Both the position numbers and the translations under genes were made by a program. A DNA stretch of 64,000 nt. Source: JAIVJM01 sp963816985 (GTDB lineage: Bacteria > Acidobacteriota > Blastocatellia > Pyrinomonadales > Pyrinomonadaceae). The notes below the pieces were generated by a model. That model was not told where the DNA came from. It searched no databases and saw nothing but the letters and a program-made list of their open reading frames with translations. Positions within the stretch are counted from its first letter, which is position 1; each line of letters starts with the position of its first letter. Positions 17,025 through 26,504 of the stretch are shown piece after piece. The stretch spans positions 2,356,001 to 2,420,000 of the forward strand of contig CAWFMF010000004.1 in assembly GCA_963816985.1 (NCBI GenBank), in the 5' to 3' direction.

Positions 17025-19047
17025 CCGTCTTCGCCTCCTCCATGACCCTCACTTCCGTGAACGGCAGGTGTCTGTACTCGACGCCGCGCGACGCGACCCT
17101 GAACATGACGTTGAAGATGCCACGATGCGGGAAGGTCTGCGTCACTTCGTAGACGCCGCCGCCGACTTCCTTCGCCCACTGCCGCTGCTGCCAGATGCCG
17201 GGCGGCTCGAAGACGAGCACCTGCACGTCGCCGAGCCCGCTGACGGGCTGGCCCGTCGTCGTGTCCTTGAGCTTGAAGCGCAGGGGGACGGGGCGCAAGG
17301 GCGCGGCGCGCAGGCCCTTGAACTCCGTCTCGACGGTGAGCGAAGTGGCGGGAGCCAGTCCTTCGCCGTCGGGCGAGGGCGCGATTTCGACTTCGAAGCA
17401 GTTGACGATTCGGGGCTGGTCAATGAGGAGCGAGACGTTGAAGCGGCCCGCGCCGCGAAGCTTGACGGGCGTCGTGTAGACGCCGGGCCGCACCTCTTTG
17501 AGGCTGCGGTCGAGGAGCATGATGGCGTTCGGGCGGCGCTTGTAGTTACTGATCGTGCCCATCGGGGCCATCATGCCCTGCACGTAGAAGTAGACCATCG
17601 AGTCGGGCGCGTTGGCGATCATGGCGGAGTTGCCTTCGGGCGTCGCGGCGATCATGTCGGCGACGCCGAGGTCTTCGGGGCTCGTGTTCGGCGCGACCCG
17701 CCCGGCCTGCACGTCCACCGGCGAGAACTTGCCCGCCGCCACCTCCTTGAGGTTGATGAGCGAGAACTTTTCGGAGCCCGTGCCTCGGATGTAGGCGAAG
17801 TCGCCGGTGAAGACGACCTGATCGGGCGAGGCGACGACCGAGGTCGTGCCGAGCGCGGTCTGCGTCGCCGCGTCTATGACCGTGACGGTGCTCTCCTTCT
17901 GGTTGACGGCGAAGCCGTAGCGCCCCGTCGGGTCGAAGCGGAGCGCGACCGTGCCGCGCTTGACCGGGACGCTCGCCACGACCGCCCGCTTCGCCGTGTC
18001 AATGACGCTCACGCGCTCGCCGTTGACCGTCGCGGCGTAGACGTGGCGGCTCGCGGAGCTGTAAGCGATGGGGCCGGGCGTCTCGCCGACGCGGATGTCC
18101 GAGAGCTTGCGGAGCGTCTTGGCGTCCACGGCGGCGACGCTCGCGCCGTTGCTGCTGGAGACGTAGGCGCTGAGGCCGTCGGGCGTGAAGGCGACGCTGT
18201 GGAGGCCGCCGCTGCCAAGCTCGACGAGCCCGCGCAGCTTGCGCGCTTCGGTGTCAATGACGGCGACGCGCGGCGCGTCGTCGAGGCTCACCCAGAGACT
18301 CCGCCCGTCGGGCGAGAGGGCGACGCGGCGCGGCGTCGTGCCCTCGCCGGTCGAGACGCTGGCCGCCACCTTGCGCGTCAAAGTGTCAATGACGACGACC
18401 GTCGAGCGTTCGGGGATGCTCACGTAGAGAGAGTTCTTATCCGCCGAGAGCGCCCAGTCCGCGCCGCGACCGGGGAGCGGGACGAGGTTTTCGAGCTTCG
18501 TAATCTGGAAGGCGACCTGCGGGTTGATGAACGAGACGGTGGCGTCGTGGTTAAGCGTGAGCAGGAGATAGCTGTTGAGGTCAATCTCGGCGCGCGCGCT
18601 CAGAAGGCCGCCCATGAAGGTGCGTATCTTGTCCCGGCACTCGGCCTCGTTGGGCGCGGGGAGCCCGTTCTTCATCGAGCTCATCCAGGCGTTCGGGTGG
18701 AGCCCCGTCAAGGGCTGGCCCGTGCGCTTGTCCGTGACCGTGAAGGTGGCGAAGGCGTCCGCGCCGGAGACCAAGCCTTTGCGCCCCGGCTCGCCGGGCG
18801 GCGAAGTCAAAGCGAACTCGACGGCGACGCCTTCCTTCTCGTAGTGGCGCGTGATGCTCGAAGGCGCGGCCTTCGCCGAAGTGTTCTCGACCCGTGCGGA
18901 GGGCCGCGCGGGCGGCCTCGGCTGCTGCTCCTGCGGCTGTTGACGCGCGTCCGCGGGGAGAGAGAAGGAGAAGAGTAGAGTTGAAGTTAAGAGCGCCGCC
19001 GAGAGTGCTCGGCGGGGGGACTGCTGGCTCGCACGGGACTCCCGCAT
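17002..19047 (-). CDS. Secreted YncE-like beta-propeller protein
   Basis: The 681-residue product has a signal peptide (AALLTSTLLFSFSLPADA). A first domain of about 130 residues (VEFALTSPP, FTVTDKRTGQPLTGLHPNAW) precedes six or more YVTN/YncE propeller blades of the form VSVIDTAKRAVVASVPVKRG and ALSPDGRSLWVS. The C-terminal domains are Ig- or carrier-like, with the repeated phrase TTTGQPVSGL. The lone Cys-containing motif (EAECRDKIRTFMGG) lies before the propeller. It sits between a giant multicopper oxidase and a SCO-type copper protein, all on the minus strand, so a role in a periplasmic metal-oxidation or copper system is likely but unproven. Confidence 0.8.
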   Translation of the reverse strand: MRESRASQQSPRRALSAALLTSTLLFSFSLPADARQQPQEQQPRPPARPSARVENTSAKAAPSSITRHYEKEGVAVEFALTSPPGEPGRKGLVSGADAFATFTVTDKRTGQPLTGLHPNAWMSSMKNGLPAPNEAECRDKIRTFMGGLLSARAEIDLNSYLLLTLNHDATVSFINPQVAFQITKLENLVPLPGRGADWALSADKNSLYVSIPERSTVVVIDTLTRKVAASVSTGEGTTPRRVALSPDGRSLWVSLDDAPRVAVIDTEARKLRGLVELGSGGLHSVAFTPDGLSAYVSSSNGASVAAVDAKTLRKLSDIRVGETPGPIAYSSASRHVYAATVNGERVSVIDTAKRAVVASVPVKRGTVALRFDPTGRYGFAVNQKESTVTVIDAATQTALGTTSVVASPDQVVFTGDFAYIRGTGSEKFSLINLKEVAAGKFSPVDVQAGRVAPNTSPEDLGVADMIAATPEGNSAMIANAPDSMVYFYVQGMMAPMGTISNYKRRPNAIMLLDRSLKEVRPGVYTTPVKLRGAGRFNVSLLIDQPRIVNCFEVEIAPSPDGEGLAPATSLTVETEFKGLRAAPLRPVPLRFKLKDTTTGQPVSGLGDVQVLVFEPPGIWQQRQWAKEVGGGVYEVTQTFPHRGIFNVMFRVASRGVEYRHLPFTEVRVMEEAKTDAKANEK

Positions 19048-19120
19048 AAGGGTGTCGTTGCCTCCTCTGGGTTCGTTGCTTTCGCCTGAGTGTGGTGGCT
19101 GCGCTTGAGAGACAGAAGCG

Positions 19121-19165
19121 ATGAACGGTGCAGACTGACTTCCGCGTCAGTCTGCACCGATTCAT
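19121..19165. repeat. Perfect 14-bp hairpin between oxidase and propeller genes
   Basis: Arms 19126-19139 and 19146-19159 (CGGTGCAGACTGAC and its complement) are exact, with a six-base loop, and the flanks ATGAA/TTCAT extend the stem. No T tract follows. It lies in the 167-base gap between the multicopper oxidase stop and the propeller start and may tune downstream expression. Confidence 0.75.
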
Positions 19166-19214
19166 CTTCAACGCGCAAGAGGCGCGCCGGTGTCTGGCGT
19201 CTGCCGCCCGACGT

Positions 19215-22200
19215 TTACGGGCACGGGCAGGTGCAGACGCCTTCGGGCGTGCAGGTGCAAGGAGCCGAGCACGCCGGTATGTCGTCCACGCTCTTGCCAG
19301 GCTTGACGCGGAAGATGCCCCACATCCCGCCGTAGCTCCACTGGAAGCTCTCCTGCGACCGGTAGAGGTAGTCCTTCGGTCGGGAGAAGCGCCCGCCCGC
19401 CTGCGTCAGGATGTTGACGTGACGCGTCGGGCCGATGCCGCTCTCGGAGCCGATGTCGAAGGTGAAGGGGTTGAAGCCCTGCACCCTTGAATGGTTCTGC
19501 CACGGCTCGAACTGCCAGTTGTGGCCGAAGAGCGTGAAGCCGTGCTGGCGCGGGTGGCCCGCCACGTCGAGCACGCGCCAGCGGACACTCTGGCCCGCGA
19601 CCGCCGTGAAGACCGGCGTCTCCGGGTCGCCGCAGGCCGTGGCGTTGCCGTAGCTGTCCTTGCAGCCGGGGTTCTGGGCCGTCGAGCTGAGAATGTTCGT
19701 CAGGTCGAAGTCGTTGATGGAGGGGCCGGGATGATCCGCCCCGCCGATGGGCGGCGTCGTAATCGGCACGCCGAGCCGTCCCCACAAGGGCTCCGTCTTG
19801 TAGTTGAAAGCCTTCATGCCGGAGTCTTCGGAGTCGTTCGTGTTGTCTATGTTGCAGAGCGGCCTGAACCCGGCCCAGAGCGGCGTGCTCATTTCGTCGC
19901 ACTCGCCCCCGCTCGGAGCCTGAAGGCTGAGGTCGGTCTGGTAGAGGACGACGAACTCGCGGAAGGTGCGGTCGCCCGTCTCGGTGCTGTGGGTGATGTT
20001 GGCGGACGCGTTGCTCTTGGCGTCCACCGTCCACCAGGACTTGTACGGCTCGACGATGAACGCGCCGATGGCCCCGTGCGAGGCGTGCTTGATGGCGTCG
20101 CCCATGTCGCGCAGGCCCGTCGCGCCGAACTCGATGGGCGTGTGCTTGACCGTCCCGTCCGGGTAGGCGAAGCGGTCGCCCGCGTACCAGCGGTAGGTCT
20201 TCGTGCCGCCCGGCGCGACGGTCGAGTCCGGGTTGAAGCCGACGTTCGCGCCGTCGTGGTAGTAGGTGTTGACGGCGACGAGCTGCGCGTGCAGGCCGAC
20301 GCGGTTCGATGTCCGCACCTGATTAAAGTTGAAGCCCTCCTCGATCATCGGCATGAGGTTCCAACTGTCGTTCTCCGGGAGCACGTCCGGCAGCTCGTTC
20401 TTCAAAGTGACCTCGACGCACTCGCCGGCGGCGGCGCGCAGGATGAGCGGTTCGGGCTCTCGCCCGCCCGCCCTCAGCTCTTCGAGCTGCGTGTTGTCCA
20501 CGAAGAGGATCGCGTTCTGGTCAATGAGCGTCGAACGCTTGTTGTAGACGACCCGCCCGCTGGGCAGGAGGTCGCGCGCCAGAATCGCCGTCACCTCGTA
20601 CTTGCGATCTATTTCGGGGCCGCAGACGGGCGGAATCCTCTCCTCGTACTCCGGCGGCGCGGGGTCTTCAATGACGAGGTTCGGCCCCATGTTGCCCCCG
20701 GCTCCGCCTTCGTCGGTGGGGCCACTCGTGCCGGTCGTGCTGTTGGTCGTCGCCTCGCCCTGATACTCCGGCGGCGGGCCGTCCGGCGCGGGGTTGTTCG
20801 GGAGGCGTGCGAGCCTGATGGTCGAGTCGCCTTCCGGGTCGGACGGGTTGGCGACATCCACCTCGGACTGCTGCTGCTCCTGCGTGGCCATCAGCGGCGG
20901 GTCGGCCTGCGCGGCGGGCTGGTCGCCGCCGTTCGAGAGGGTCGTCCCGGTCTGCCAGCTATTGTAGACGCGAAGGATGCCCCACTGGCCGTCCCAGAGG
21001 TTGTCAGTCGCGGCGGAAGAGTAGAGGTGGTCAACGAACTTGCGGCGGATGAGGTAGGGCCTCGTCTCGCCGTACTCGGTGGCGGGCGGCGGCACGTCCG
21101 GCGCGGGCGGCTGGTTGAGATAGAACTCGAAGTGCTCCGAGATGCCTATCTGCTGGCCGTTGCGGTAGCCGGTGTTGTTGACCGACGCCGGGTCTTCGGG
21201 CGTCCCCGGCTGGAAGAACCACTTGTAGCCGTGGAGGTTGAAGACGTGCTGCTCCTCCTGCGCGCCCTGAATGAGACGGACGACCGTCTGGTCTTTCTCG
21301 TAAGCGGGCAGGATCGGCGTGAACGGGTCGCCGTGGACGCGCGAGCTGAAGAAGTTGGCGAGGTCGCCGCGCGCGTCCGTGTAGGGCTGCTTGGTGTTCG
21401 GGTCGCGGACGCGCACCGGGAGCGGCTCGTTGCGGTAGTTGACGAGCTGCGTGCCGGGGTCGTCAGCCGAGATGGCTTCGGGCACCGGCCCGAACTCCAA
21501 ATCGCGCGCAATCGCGATGGGCAGGTTGACGAGCTTGCGGCCCGGCGGGTTGACCGGCGTCAGGTCGGGCCGGTAGACGATGGCGAAGTCGCCGAAGGCG
21601 AGGTTGAACTCGCGGAAGCTGTCCTTGCCGTTCTCGCCGGTGATGACGTTGGCGGCGAAGGAGGTCGGGCCTCCGTCCTGTCTGCCCGCGCTCGGAGTGC
21701 CGTCGCCGAGCGGCGAGCCGTCGAGCGCCGTCCACACGGCGTCGGCCTTCTCGACGACGAGCGCGCCGTAGAAGCCGTGGTGCTGGTGCGAACTCGGCCC
21801 GAAGTGGTCGTGCGTGAAGACGGTGCGGATGGTGCGGTCGAACTTCCGCGTGTTGAGCAGCGGGTCGGCCCACCAGCGCTGGATGGTCGTCTGCGCGCCG
21901 ACGTAGTCGCCGACATGGTTGCCGTCGAGGTCAGGCCCCGCGCCGAACTTCTGGTTGATGCGCGGCTCAAGAATCTGCGTGCCGCCGTTCTCCTCTTGGA
22001 ACTTGTTGTTGGCCTCGATGCGCTCCTGCACCTCGCCGGGGCTGAACGTCCCGTCCTCGTAGTTCCAGCCGTTGGCCGCGCCGTCGGACGAGGTGACGTC
22101 GAATTTGACGAGGTGGATGTGCTGCCCCATCGTGTCGGTCGGGGTGAAGATTTGGAAGTCGTCGAGGTTGAGGTCTTTCGGGATGAGGTTCGTCGCGTTG

Positions 22201-24902
22201 AAGACGATGCACTCGCCCGACTTGGCGCGGAAGTAGAGCGGCTCCGCCGGGCGCATGCCGTCGCGCGTCGGGATGGCGTCGTCTTCGAGCGTCATGATGC
22301 GCGCCTGACGGTCGTGCCACTTCTCTTTGTTGACGACCATTTGGAACTGGATGTAGGCGGCGCGGTACTCGATCTCGCGCGTCACGCTCGCCATGTCGTC
22401 CTTGCGGCACGGGTCGGCGTAGGGCGCGCCCGGCTGCGGCGGCAGGCCGTTGACCTGAAACTTCGCCGGGTCTCCAATCGGCGTGAAGGACGGGTACGAG
22501 CGGTCGCACGGCTGGCCCAGACAGCCCTGATGGAACTTCATCGCGACCTTCTCCGAGTCGGTGCCGTCGGGCGGCAGCAACTGGAGGTTGGCCGAGATGA
22601 TCGAGCGCGCGAAGGCGATGAGCGGCGAGTCGTTCGTAAAGTCGCTGAGGTCGGGGTCTATCGCCGGGTTGTGGTCTTGAAGGACGCGCTTCGCCACCGG
22701 GTCTAAAAGGAGCGCCGGGGTGGAGTGGTCAATGGCCTTCTTGCCGTCGAGGATGGCGGCCTTCAAGACGACGTGGCGCGGGAGCCCGCCGTCGCGCGGG
22801 ACGGCGATGATGCCGCTCTCGTCAACGTCGAAGTCGAGCGGCGGTTGCGGCGGCCTGCGGCCCGGAATCGCGCCGACGGTCGAACCCGGAGGCGCTCCGA
22901 TGTAGAACGGGAAGCCCATGAATTCGGGCGTCGGCATCGGCGGCATCCCCAAGTCGGGCAGCGGCACGATGGCCGGGTTCGGCGTCCAGCCCACCTCTGC
23001 GTCCGGCAGTTGACGCCCTTCCGAGCCGTCTTCAAAGACATCGTGGTTGCGCCACAATTCCCACATCCCCTGCGCGAAGTGCGGGTAGAGGTGGCAGTGG
23101 AAGATGGCGTCGCCGGGCGTGATGTTGCGGTTGCCGGAGCCGCCGTAGTTGATCTCGTAGGTGAAGGACGCACCCGGCGAGATGGTCTGCGAGTCGAGAT
23201 AGGTCGAATCCTCGAAGCGCGGGCTCTGCAACCACTGGTGCGCGTGGAGGTGGAAGACGTGCGTCTCGGCCCCGATGTGGACGTTGCGGAAGCGCACGGG
23301 GTCGTTCAGGTAAGAGTGGTGGACGTTCGAAGGGTCGTCGGGGAAGAGCACTTGGGGCCGCGCGCCCGGATCGGGGTCGCGCTTGATGACGAGCGCCGGG
23401 TCGCCGTTGACCCAGGAGGTCAGGAAGAAGTCCTCGAACTTGCAGTCCTCGCAGTTGGCGGCGGGGCCGACCTTCTTGCGGTTGGCGATGAGAATCGAGC
23501 CGAGGCCCGAAGCGCCGTAGTTGACGCCGAAGCCGTCGCGGACGCCGTGGAAGATTTCCGCGTCGAGCGGCGACAAGGGGTTGCCCGGATGGTCGGGGTC
23601 TTCCTTCGAGAAGGCCTGCACGGCCTTCAGCTCGTCGTGGAAGAGGACGCTGAACTCGCGGAACGCGCGCCCGCAGGTGCCGGAGGGCGGCGCGTCCTTA
23701 CAGTTCTCCTCGAAGCCGGTGATGATGGCGTTGAGGTCGGTGTAGATGATCTCCGTGCCCTTAAGCATGTTCAAGACGGGATCGCCGGTGAGCGGGTAGA
23801 CGGCCTCGTAGTTGATACGCGGCGTGCCGTTCTCATTCATTATCACCAGCCCGTGTATCCCGCCGCGCTTGTACGCCGCCTGAAGCACTTTATTCGTCAC
23901 CTGCGAGCGATACCACTGCGCGCCCTTCGGCTCGACGTTGACCGAGCCGAAGAGGCCGAGGCCGCCCTGCCCGTTGTCGCCCTCGTTGCCCCACGACGCG
24001 CCCATCGAGTAGAGCAGGTATTGCCCCTGCTTGGCGGCGTACCAAGTGTAGATTTTCGTCTCGCCGACCTTCGCCATCGAGTTCACGTTCTGGCCGACGA
24101 AGGCCCCGTCGTCCACGTCAGGGCCGTTGATGTAGTCGAGCCCGTTGACGTGCATCGAGGCCGTGCGCGTCGTCGTCGTGTTGTTCTGGCGCAGCTCAAT
24201 GGGCCAGTACGGCTTGTAGGGCTGTGTCTCCGGCTGGTTGTCGAACTTGAGGTCTTCGACGCCCGACGCCTTCTCCGTCAGCCAGTTGGTGAAGGTCACC
24301 TTCAGGCAGTCGCCCTCGTTGACGCGGAGCACTATCGGGCGCGGCCTCTTGTCGTGCCGCAGTTGCGCGTTGCCGGGGCCGGGGTGGGTATTCGGGTTGA
24401 TGGCGACCACGTCGCGCTTGAGGGCGTACATCATGCCGCCGGGGTTGAAGGCCCCGAAGCGGTTGTAGGTGTAGACCTGATCGAAGGCCACCACGTCGGC
24501 GGTGATGGTGCGGGTGCAAGGCCCGATGGGGATGGGCCTGTCGTCCTGCGGGTTGAGGGCGGACGCGCTCAGGGCCGCCGCCGCCAGAGGCGAATCGAAG
24601 AGCGGCTTGTTCGCGGCGGGCGGCGCGACTTCGACGACGGGCGGCGCTTCGACGAGCGCGGGCGCTTCGACGAGCGGCGGCGGCGCGGGCCGCGGGCTCT
24701 CCGCGACGGGCGCGAGCGCGACGGGCTTCGCCGGCGCGGCCTCTTCAGCGCCGCCGGACGCACGGGCCGCGTCGGGCGGCGCGAACTGCCCGCCCCCTTC
24801 CTGTGCGAGGGCCGTGGCGCTGAAAAACGTCAGTAGAGAGGCGAGAGCTAAAAGCGCGACGCTGCGTTCCAGGCAGAGAACTACAGTTTTGCTACCCCAC
24901 AT
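19215..24902 (-). CDS. Giant secreted multicopper oxidase with three tandem oxidase-like modules
   Basis: The 1895-residue product has a signal peptide (LALASLLTFFSATALAQ) and a Pro/Ala/Val-rich linker. Three modules with cupredoxin motifs follow. Module 1 has MHVNGLDY (about 247), HVFHLHAHQW (about 550) and HCHLYPHFAQGMW (about 600), the only complete type-1 copper loop. Module 2 has GQHIHLVKF (about 922), HDHFGPSSHQHHG (about 1030) and HVFNLHGYKW (about 1220). Module 3 has HASHGAIG (about 1610) and RQHGFTLFGHNW (about 1785). Size and layout recall Mn(II)-oxidising multicopper oxidases, but the substrate is not shown. ATG 24902 follows AAGGAG. The tail ends in Cys pairs (CSAPCTCTPEGVCTCPCP), possibly a metal site. 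Confidence 0.85.
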   Translation of the reverse strand: MWGSKTVVLCLERSVALLALASLLTFFSATALAQEGGGQFAPPDAARASGGAEEAAPAKPVALAPVAESPRPAPPPLVEAPALVEAPPVVEVAPPAANKPLFDSPLAAAALSASALNPQDDRPIPIGPCTRTITADVVAFDQVYTYNRFGAFNPGGMMYALKRDVVAINPNTHPGPGNAQLRHDKRPRPIVLRVNEGDCLKVTFTNWLTEKASGVEDLKFDNQPETQPYKPYWPIELRQNNTTTTRTASMHVNGLDYINGPDVDDGAFVGQNVNSMAKVGETKIYTWYAAKQGQYLLYSMGASWGNEGDNGQGGLGLFGSVNVEPKGAQWYRSQVTNKVLQAAYKRGGIHGLVIMNENGTPRINYEAVYPLTGDPVLNMLKGTEIIYTDLNAIITGFEENCKDAPPSGTCGRAFREFSVLFHDELKAVQAFSKEDPDHPGNPLSPLDAEIFHGVRDGFGVNYGASGLGSILIANRKKVGPAANCEDCKFEDFFLTSWVNGDPALVIKRDPDPGARPQVLFPDDPSNVHHSYLNDPVRFRNVHIGAETHVFHLHAHQWLQSPRFEDSTYLDSQTISPGASFTYEINYGGSGNRNITPGDAIFHCHLYPHFAQGMWELWRNHDVFEDGSEGRQLPDAEVGWTPNPAIVPLPDLGMPPMPTPEFMGFPFYIGAPPGSTVGAIPGRRPPQPPLDFDVDESGIIAVPRDGGLPRHVVLKAAILDGKKAIDHSTPALLLDPVAKRVLQDHNPAIDPDLSDFTNDSPLIAFARSIISANLQLLPPDGTDSEKVAMKFHQGCLGQPCDRSYPSFTPIGDPAKFQVNGLPPQPGAPYADPCRKDDMASVTREIEYRAAYIQFQMVVNKEKWHDRQARIMTLEDDAIPTRDGMRPAEPLYFRAKSGECIVFNATNLIPKDLNLDDFQIFTPTDTMGQHIHLVKFDVTSSDGAANGWNYEDGTFSPGEVQERIEANNKFQEENGGTQILEPRINQKFGAGPDLDGNHVGDYVGAQTTIQRWWADPLLNTRKFDRTIRTVFTHDHFGPSSHQHHGFYGALVVEKADAVWTALDGSPLGDGTPSAGRQDGGPTSFAANVITGENGKDSFREFNLAFGDFAIVYRPDLTPVNPPGRKLVNLPIAIARDLEFGPVPEAISADDPGTQLVNYRNEPLPVRVRDPNTKQPYTDARGDLANFFSSRVHGDPFTPILPAYEKDQTVVRLIQGAQEEQHVFNLHGYKWFFQPGTPEDPASVNNTGYRNGQQIGISEHFEFYLNQPPAPDVPPPATEYGETRPYLIRRKFVDHLYSSAATDNLWDGQWGILRVYNSWQTGTTLSNGGDQPAAQADPPLMATQEQQQSEVDVANPSDPEGDSTIRLARLPNNPAPDGPPPEYQGEATTNSTTGTSGPTDEGGAGGNMGPNLVIEDPAPPEYEERIPPVCGPEIDRKYEVTAILARDLLPSGRVVYNKRSTLIDQNAILFVDNTQLEELRAGGREPEPLILRAAAGECVEVTLKNELPDVLPENDSWNLMPMIEEGFNFNQVRTSNRVGLHAQLVAVNTYYHDGANVGFNPDSTVAPGGTKTYRWYAGDRFAYPDGTVKHTPIEFGATGLRDMGDAIKHASHGAIGAFIVEPYKSWWTVDAKSNASANITHSTETGDRTFREFVVLYQTDLSLQAPSGGECDEMSTPLWAGFRPLCNIDNTNDSEDSGMKAFNYKTEPLWGRLGVPITTPPIGGADHPGPSINDFDLTNILSSTAQNPGCKDSYGNATACGDPETPVFTAVAGQSVRWRVLDVAGHPRQHGFTLFGHNWQFEPWQNHSRVQGFNPFTFDIGSESGIGPTRHVNILTQAGGRFSRPKDYLYRSQESFQWSYGGMWGIFRVKPGKSVDDIPACSAPCTCTPEGVCTCPCP

Positions 24903-25793
24903 CACTTTGTCTCCTTGTGTTCTAGAGCCGACACCGAACCGCCTTGCGCGTTTCACTAGAGGGTGAGCGCCTGCCGGTTTCCGCCGAAGCGGCGACTTTG
25001 GACGACACTTCTCCGACCCCCCGCACGTCCCGTTTTCTTTCCGGGTCGTGTCCGGGGACACTTAAGAAAGCCTTCTCGCCCGCCGGGCCGAGGGTGGTCT
25101 CAAAAGGCAGAGCCCGTCGGCGAGAGCTACGCGACGAGAGTCGAACCTCGCGTCAGTTGTAATGGGGAGATGCCCGCCCTTGTTCGTCGCTTAATAAAGG
25201 ATGTTGACCGACGCCTTCCTTCAAGGGGATGAAGTTTCAAAAGGCGTGAACATTAAGTTGGGAAAGCTCTACTCGTTGGGGCGAGGAGAGGCATGATTTT
25301 GTGGGAACGCACGCAGAATAGTTTGAAGTTCGGCGGCGTGTCAAGAGAGAAATAATATAAAAATAATCTAACCGTCACATTAGTCCCCTGAAGCCGTTGA
25401 ACGGGCACCGCTTATTGCGATTGACGAATATTTCGGAGAGAGTTCGGTTGCGCCGACGCCTGAGCCGAACGACGGCGCGCGCCGCGTTATTAGATTTGTT
25501 AATCCGCGAGCGCCGTTATTATTCATCAGAGAAATTCGTGATAGTGCTTGCCCGCCGGAAAAAAAAGTAGTATCTCTAGTCCACCCAAAGCAGTTCTTAA
25601 ATTGAGTACCGCAGAAGCCACGCAGTTCGGGCTTTTCCCAGTCGGGCTAGAGACCTTGAACCGTCCTTCCGTTCGGCATCCGCGCAGCGGGTGGGGCGCG
25701 TTCCTGTTCTGATGCGACGGAGGCACAGGCGGCGGGCGCACGCGCCTCGCCGGGCAAGTTCAAAGAGTCACAAGAGAAGCCGGGCCGTAAGCT
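24903..25793. other. Long divergent intergenic region with AT-rich core
   Basis: These 891 bases separate the minus-strand oxidase from the plus-strand act operon, and no gene is recognised. The part 25310-25600 is clearly AT-richer than its surroundings and should hold the promoters of both transcripts. The oxidase-side part contains short hairpins (for example GTGTCCCCGGACAC near 25050), so a structured leader is possible. I could not fix -10/-35 pairs. Confidence 0.6.
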
Positions 25794-26486
25794 ATGCAGA
25801 TCTTCCATCACAGCACCAACACGCTCGCCAAGCTGAGCATCTTCGGCGGCCTCTTCATCGCCGCCGCCGCCGCGTGGGTCTTGGCCGAGGTCAACCGCTC
25901 GTCCTACAACACGGGGCAGTTCATCGAGCGCCAGCAGCCCGTCCAGTTCTCGCACAAGCACCACTCCGGCGACGACGGCATTGACTGCCGCTACTGCCAC
26001 ACCTCGGTCGAGTATTCGGGGAGCGGTTCGGGGAGCGCCGGGATGCCCGCGACCAAGACCTGCATGAGCTGCCACTCGCAAATCTGGTCGGACAGCCCGT
26101 ACCTCGAAGTCGTGCGCGCCAGTTGGAAGGACGACAAGCCCATCGAGTGGGCGCGCGTCCACGACCTGCCCGACTTCGTCTACTTCAACCACAGCATCCA
26201 CGTCGCCAAGGGCGTCGGGTGCAGCTCGTGCCACGGGCGCGTGGACGAGATGCCCGCCGTCTATCAGGCCGCCTCGTTGCAGATGGAGTGGTGTCTGGCG
26301 TGCCACCGCGAGCCCGAACGCTTCCTCCGCGACAAGGGCGACGTCTTCAAGATGGACTACAACGCGCCGAACTTCCTCGCGGAGAATTTGACCGAGGCGC
26401 AGCTCGCGGTCGGGCGGCGGAAGAAGGAAGAGTACAGGGTGCGGAGCGCGGCGGTGCTGACGAGCTGTTCGACATGCCACAGATAA
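25794..26486 (+). CDS. actA: Alternative complex III pentahaem cytochrome c subunit ActA
   Basis: The 230-residue product has an N-terminal membrane anchor (LSIFGGLFIAAAAAWVLA) and five CXXCH haem-c motifs at residues 65-69 (CRYCH), 90-94 (CMSCH), 143-147 (CSSCH), 167-171 (CLACH) and 225-229 (CSTCH). Further His residues (HKHHSGD, FNHSIH) can be axial ligands. Five haems are typical of ActA, which passes electrons from the quinol-oxidising membrane subunits towards the cytochrome c oxidase. It is the first gene of a 14-kb plus-strand respiratory operon that ends at 39881. Confidence 0.93.
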   Translation: MQIFHHSTNTLAKLSIFGGLFIAAAAAWVLAEVNRSSYNTGQFIERQQPVQFSHKHHSGDDGIDCRYCHTSVEYSGSGSGSAGMPATKTCMSCHSQIWSDSPYLEVVRASWKDDKPIEWARVHDLPDFVYFNHSIHVAKGVGCSSCHGRVDEMPAVYQAASLQMEWCLACHREPERFLRDKGDVFKMDYNAPNFLAENLTEAQLAVGRRKKEEYRVRSAAVLTSCSTCHR

Positions 26487-26504
26487 CGGGTTGGGATTAA
26501 GTAG

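Noticed and set aside
16969..22706. Very long open frames on the plus strand opposite the propeller and oxidase genes
   Set aside because: They are Arg/Val/Asp-rich mirror frames caused by high GC at third positions; no domains, and the minus-strand genes have clear signal peptides and motifs.
25100..25190. tRNA on the minus strand (GAGGTTCGACTC T-arm-like sequence)
   Set aside because: The T loop would have eight bases, and no acceptor stem, D arm or anticodon stem can be formed around it.
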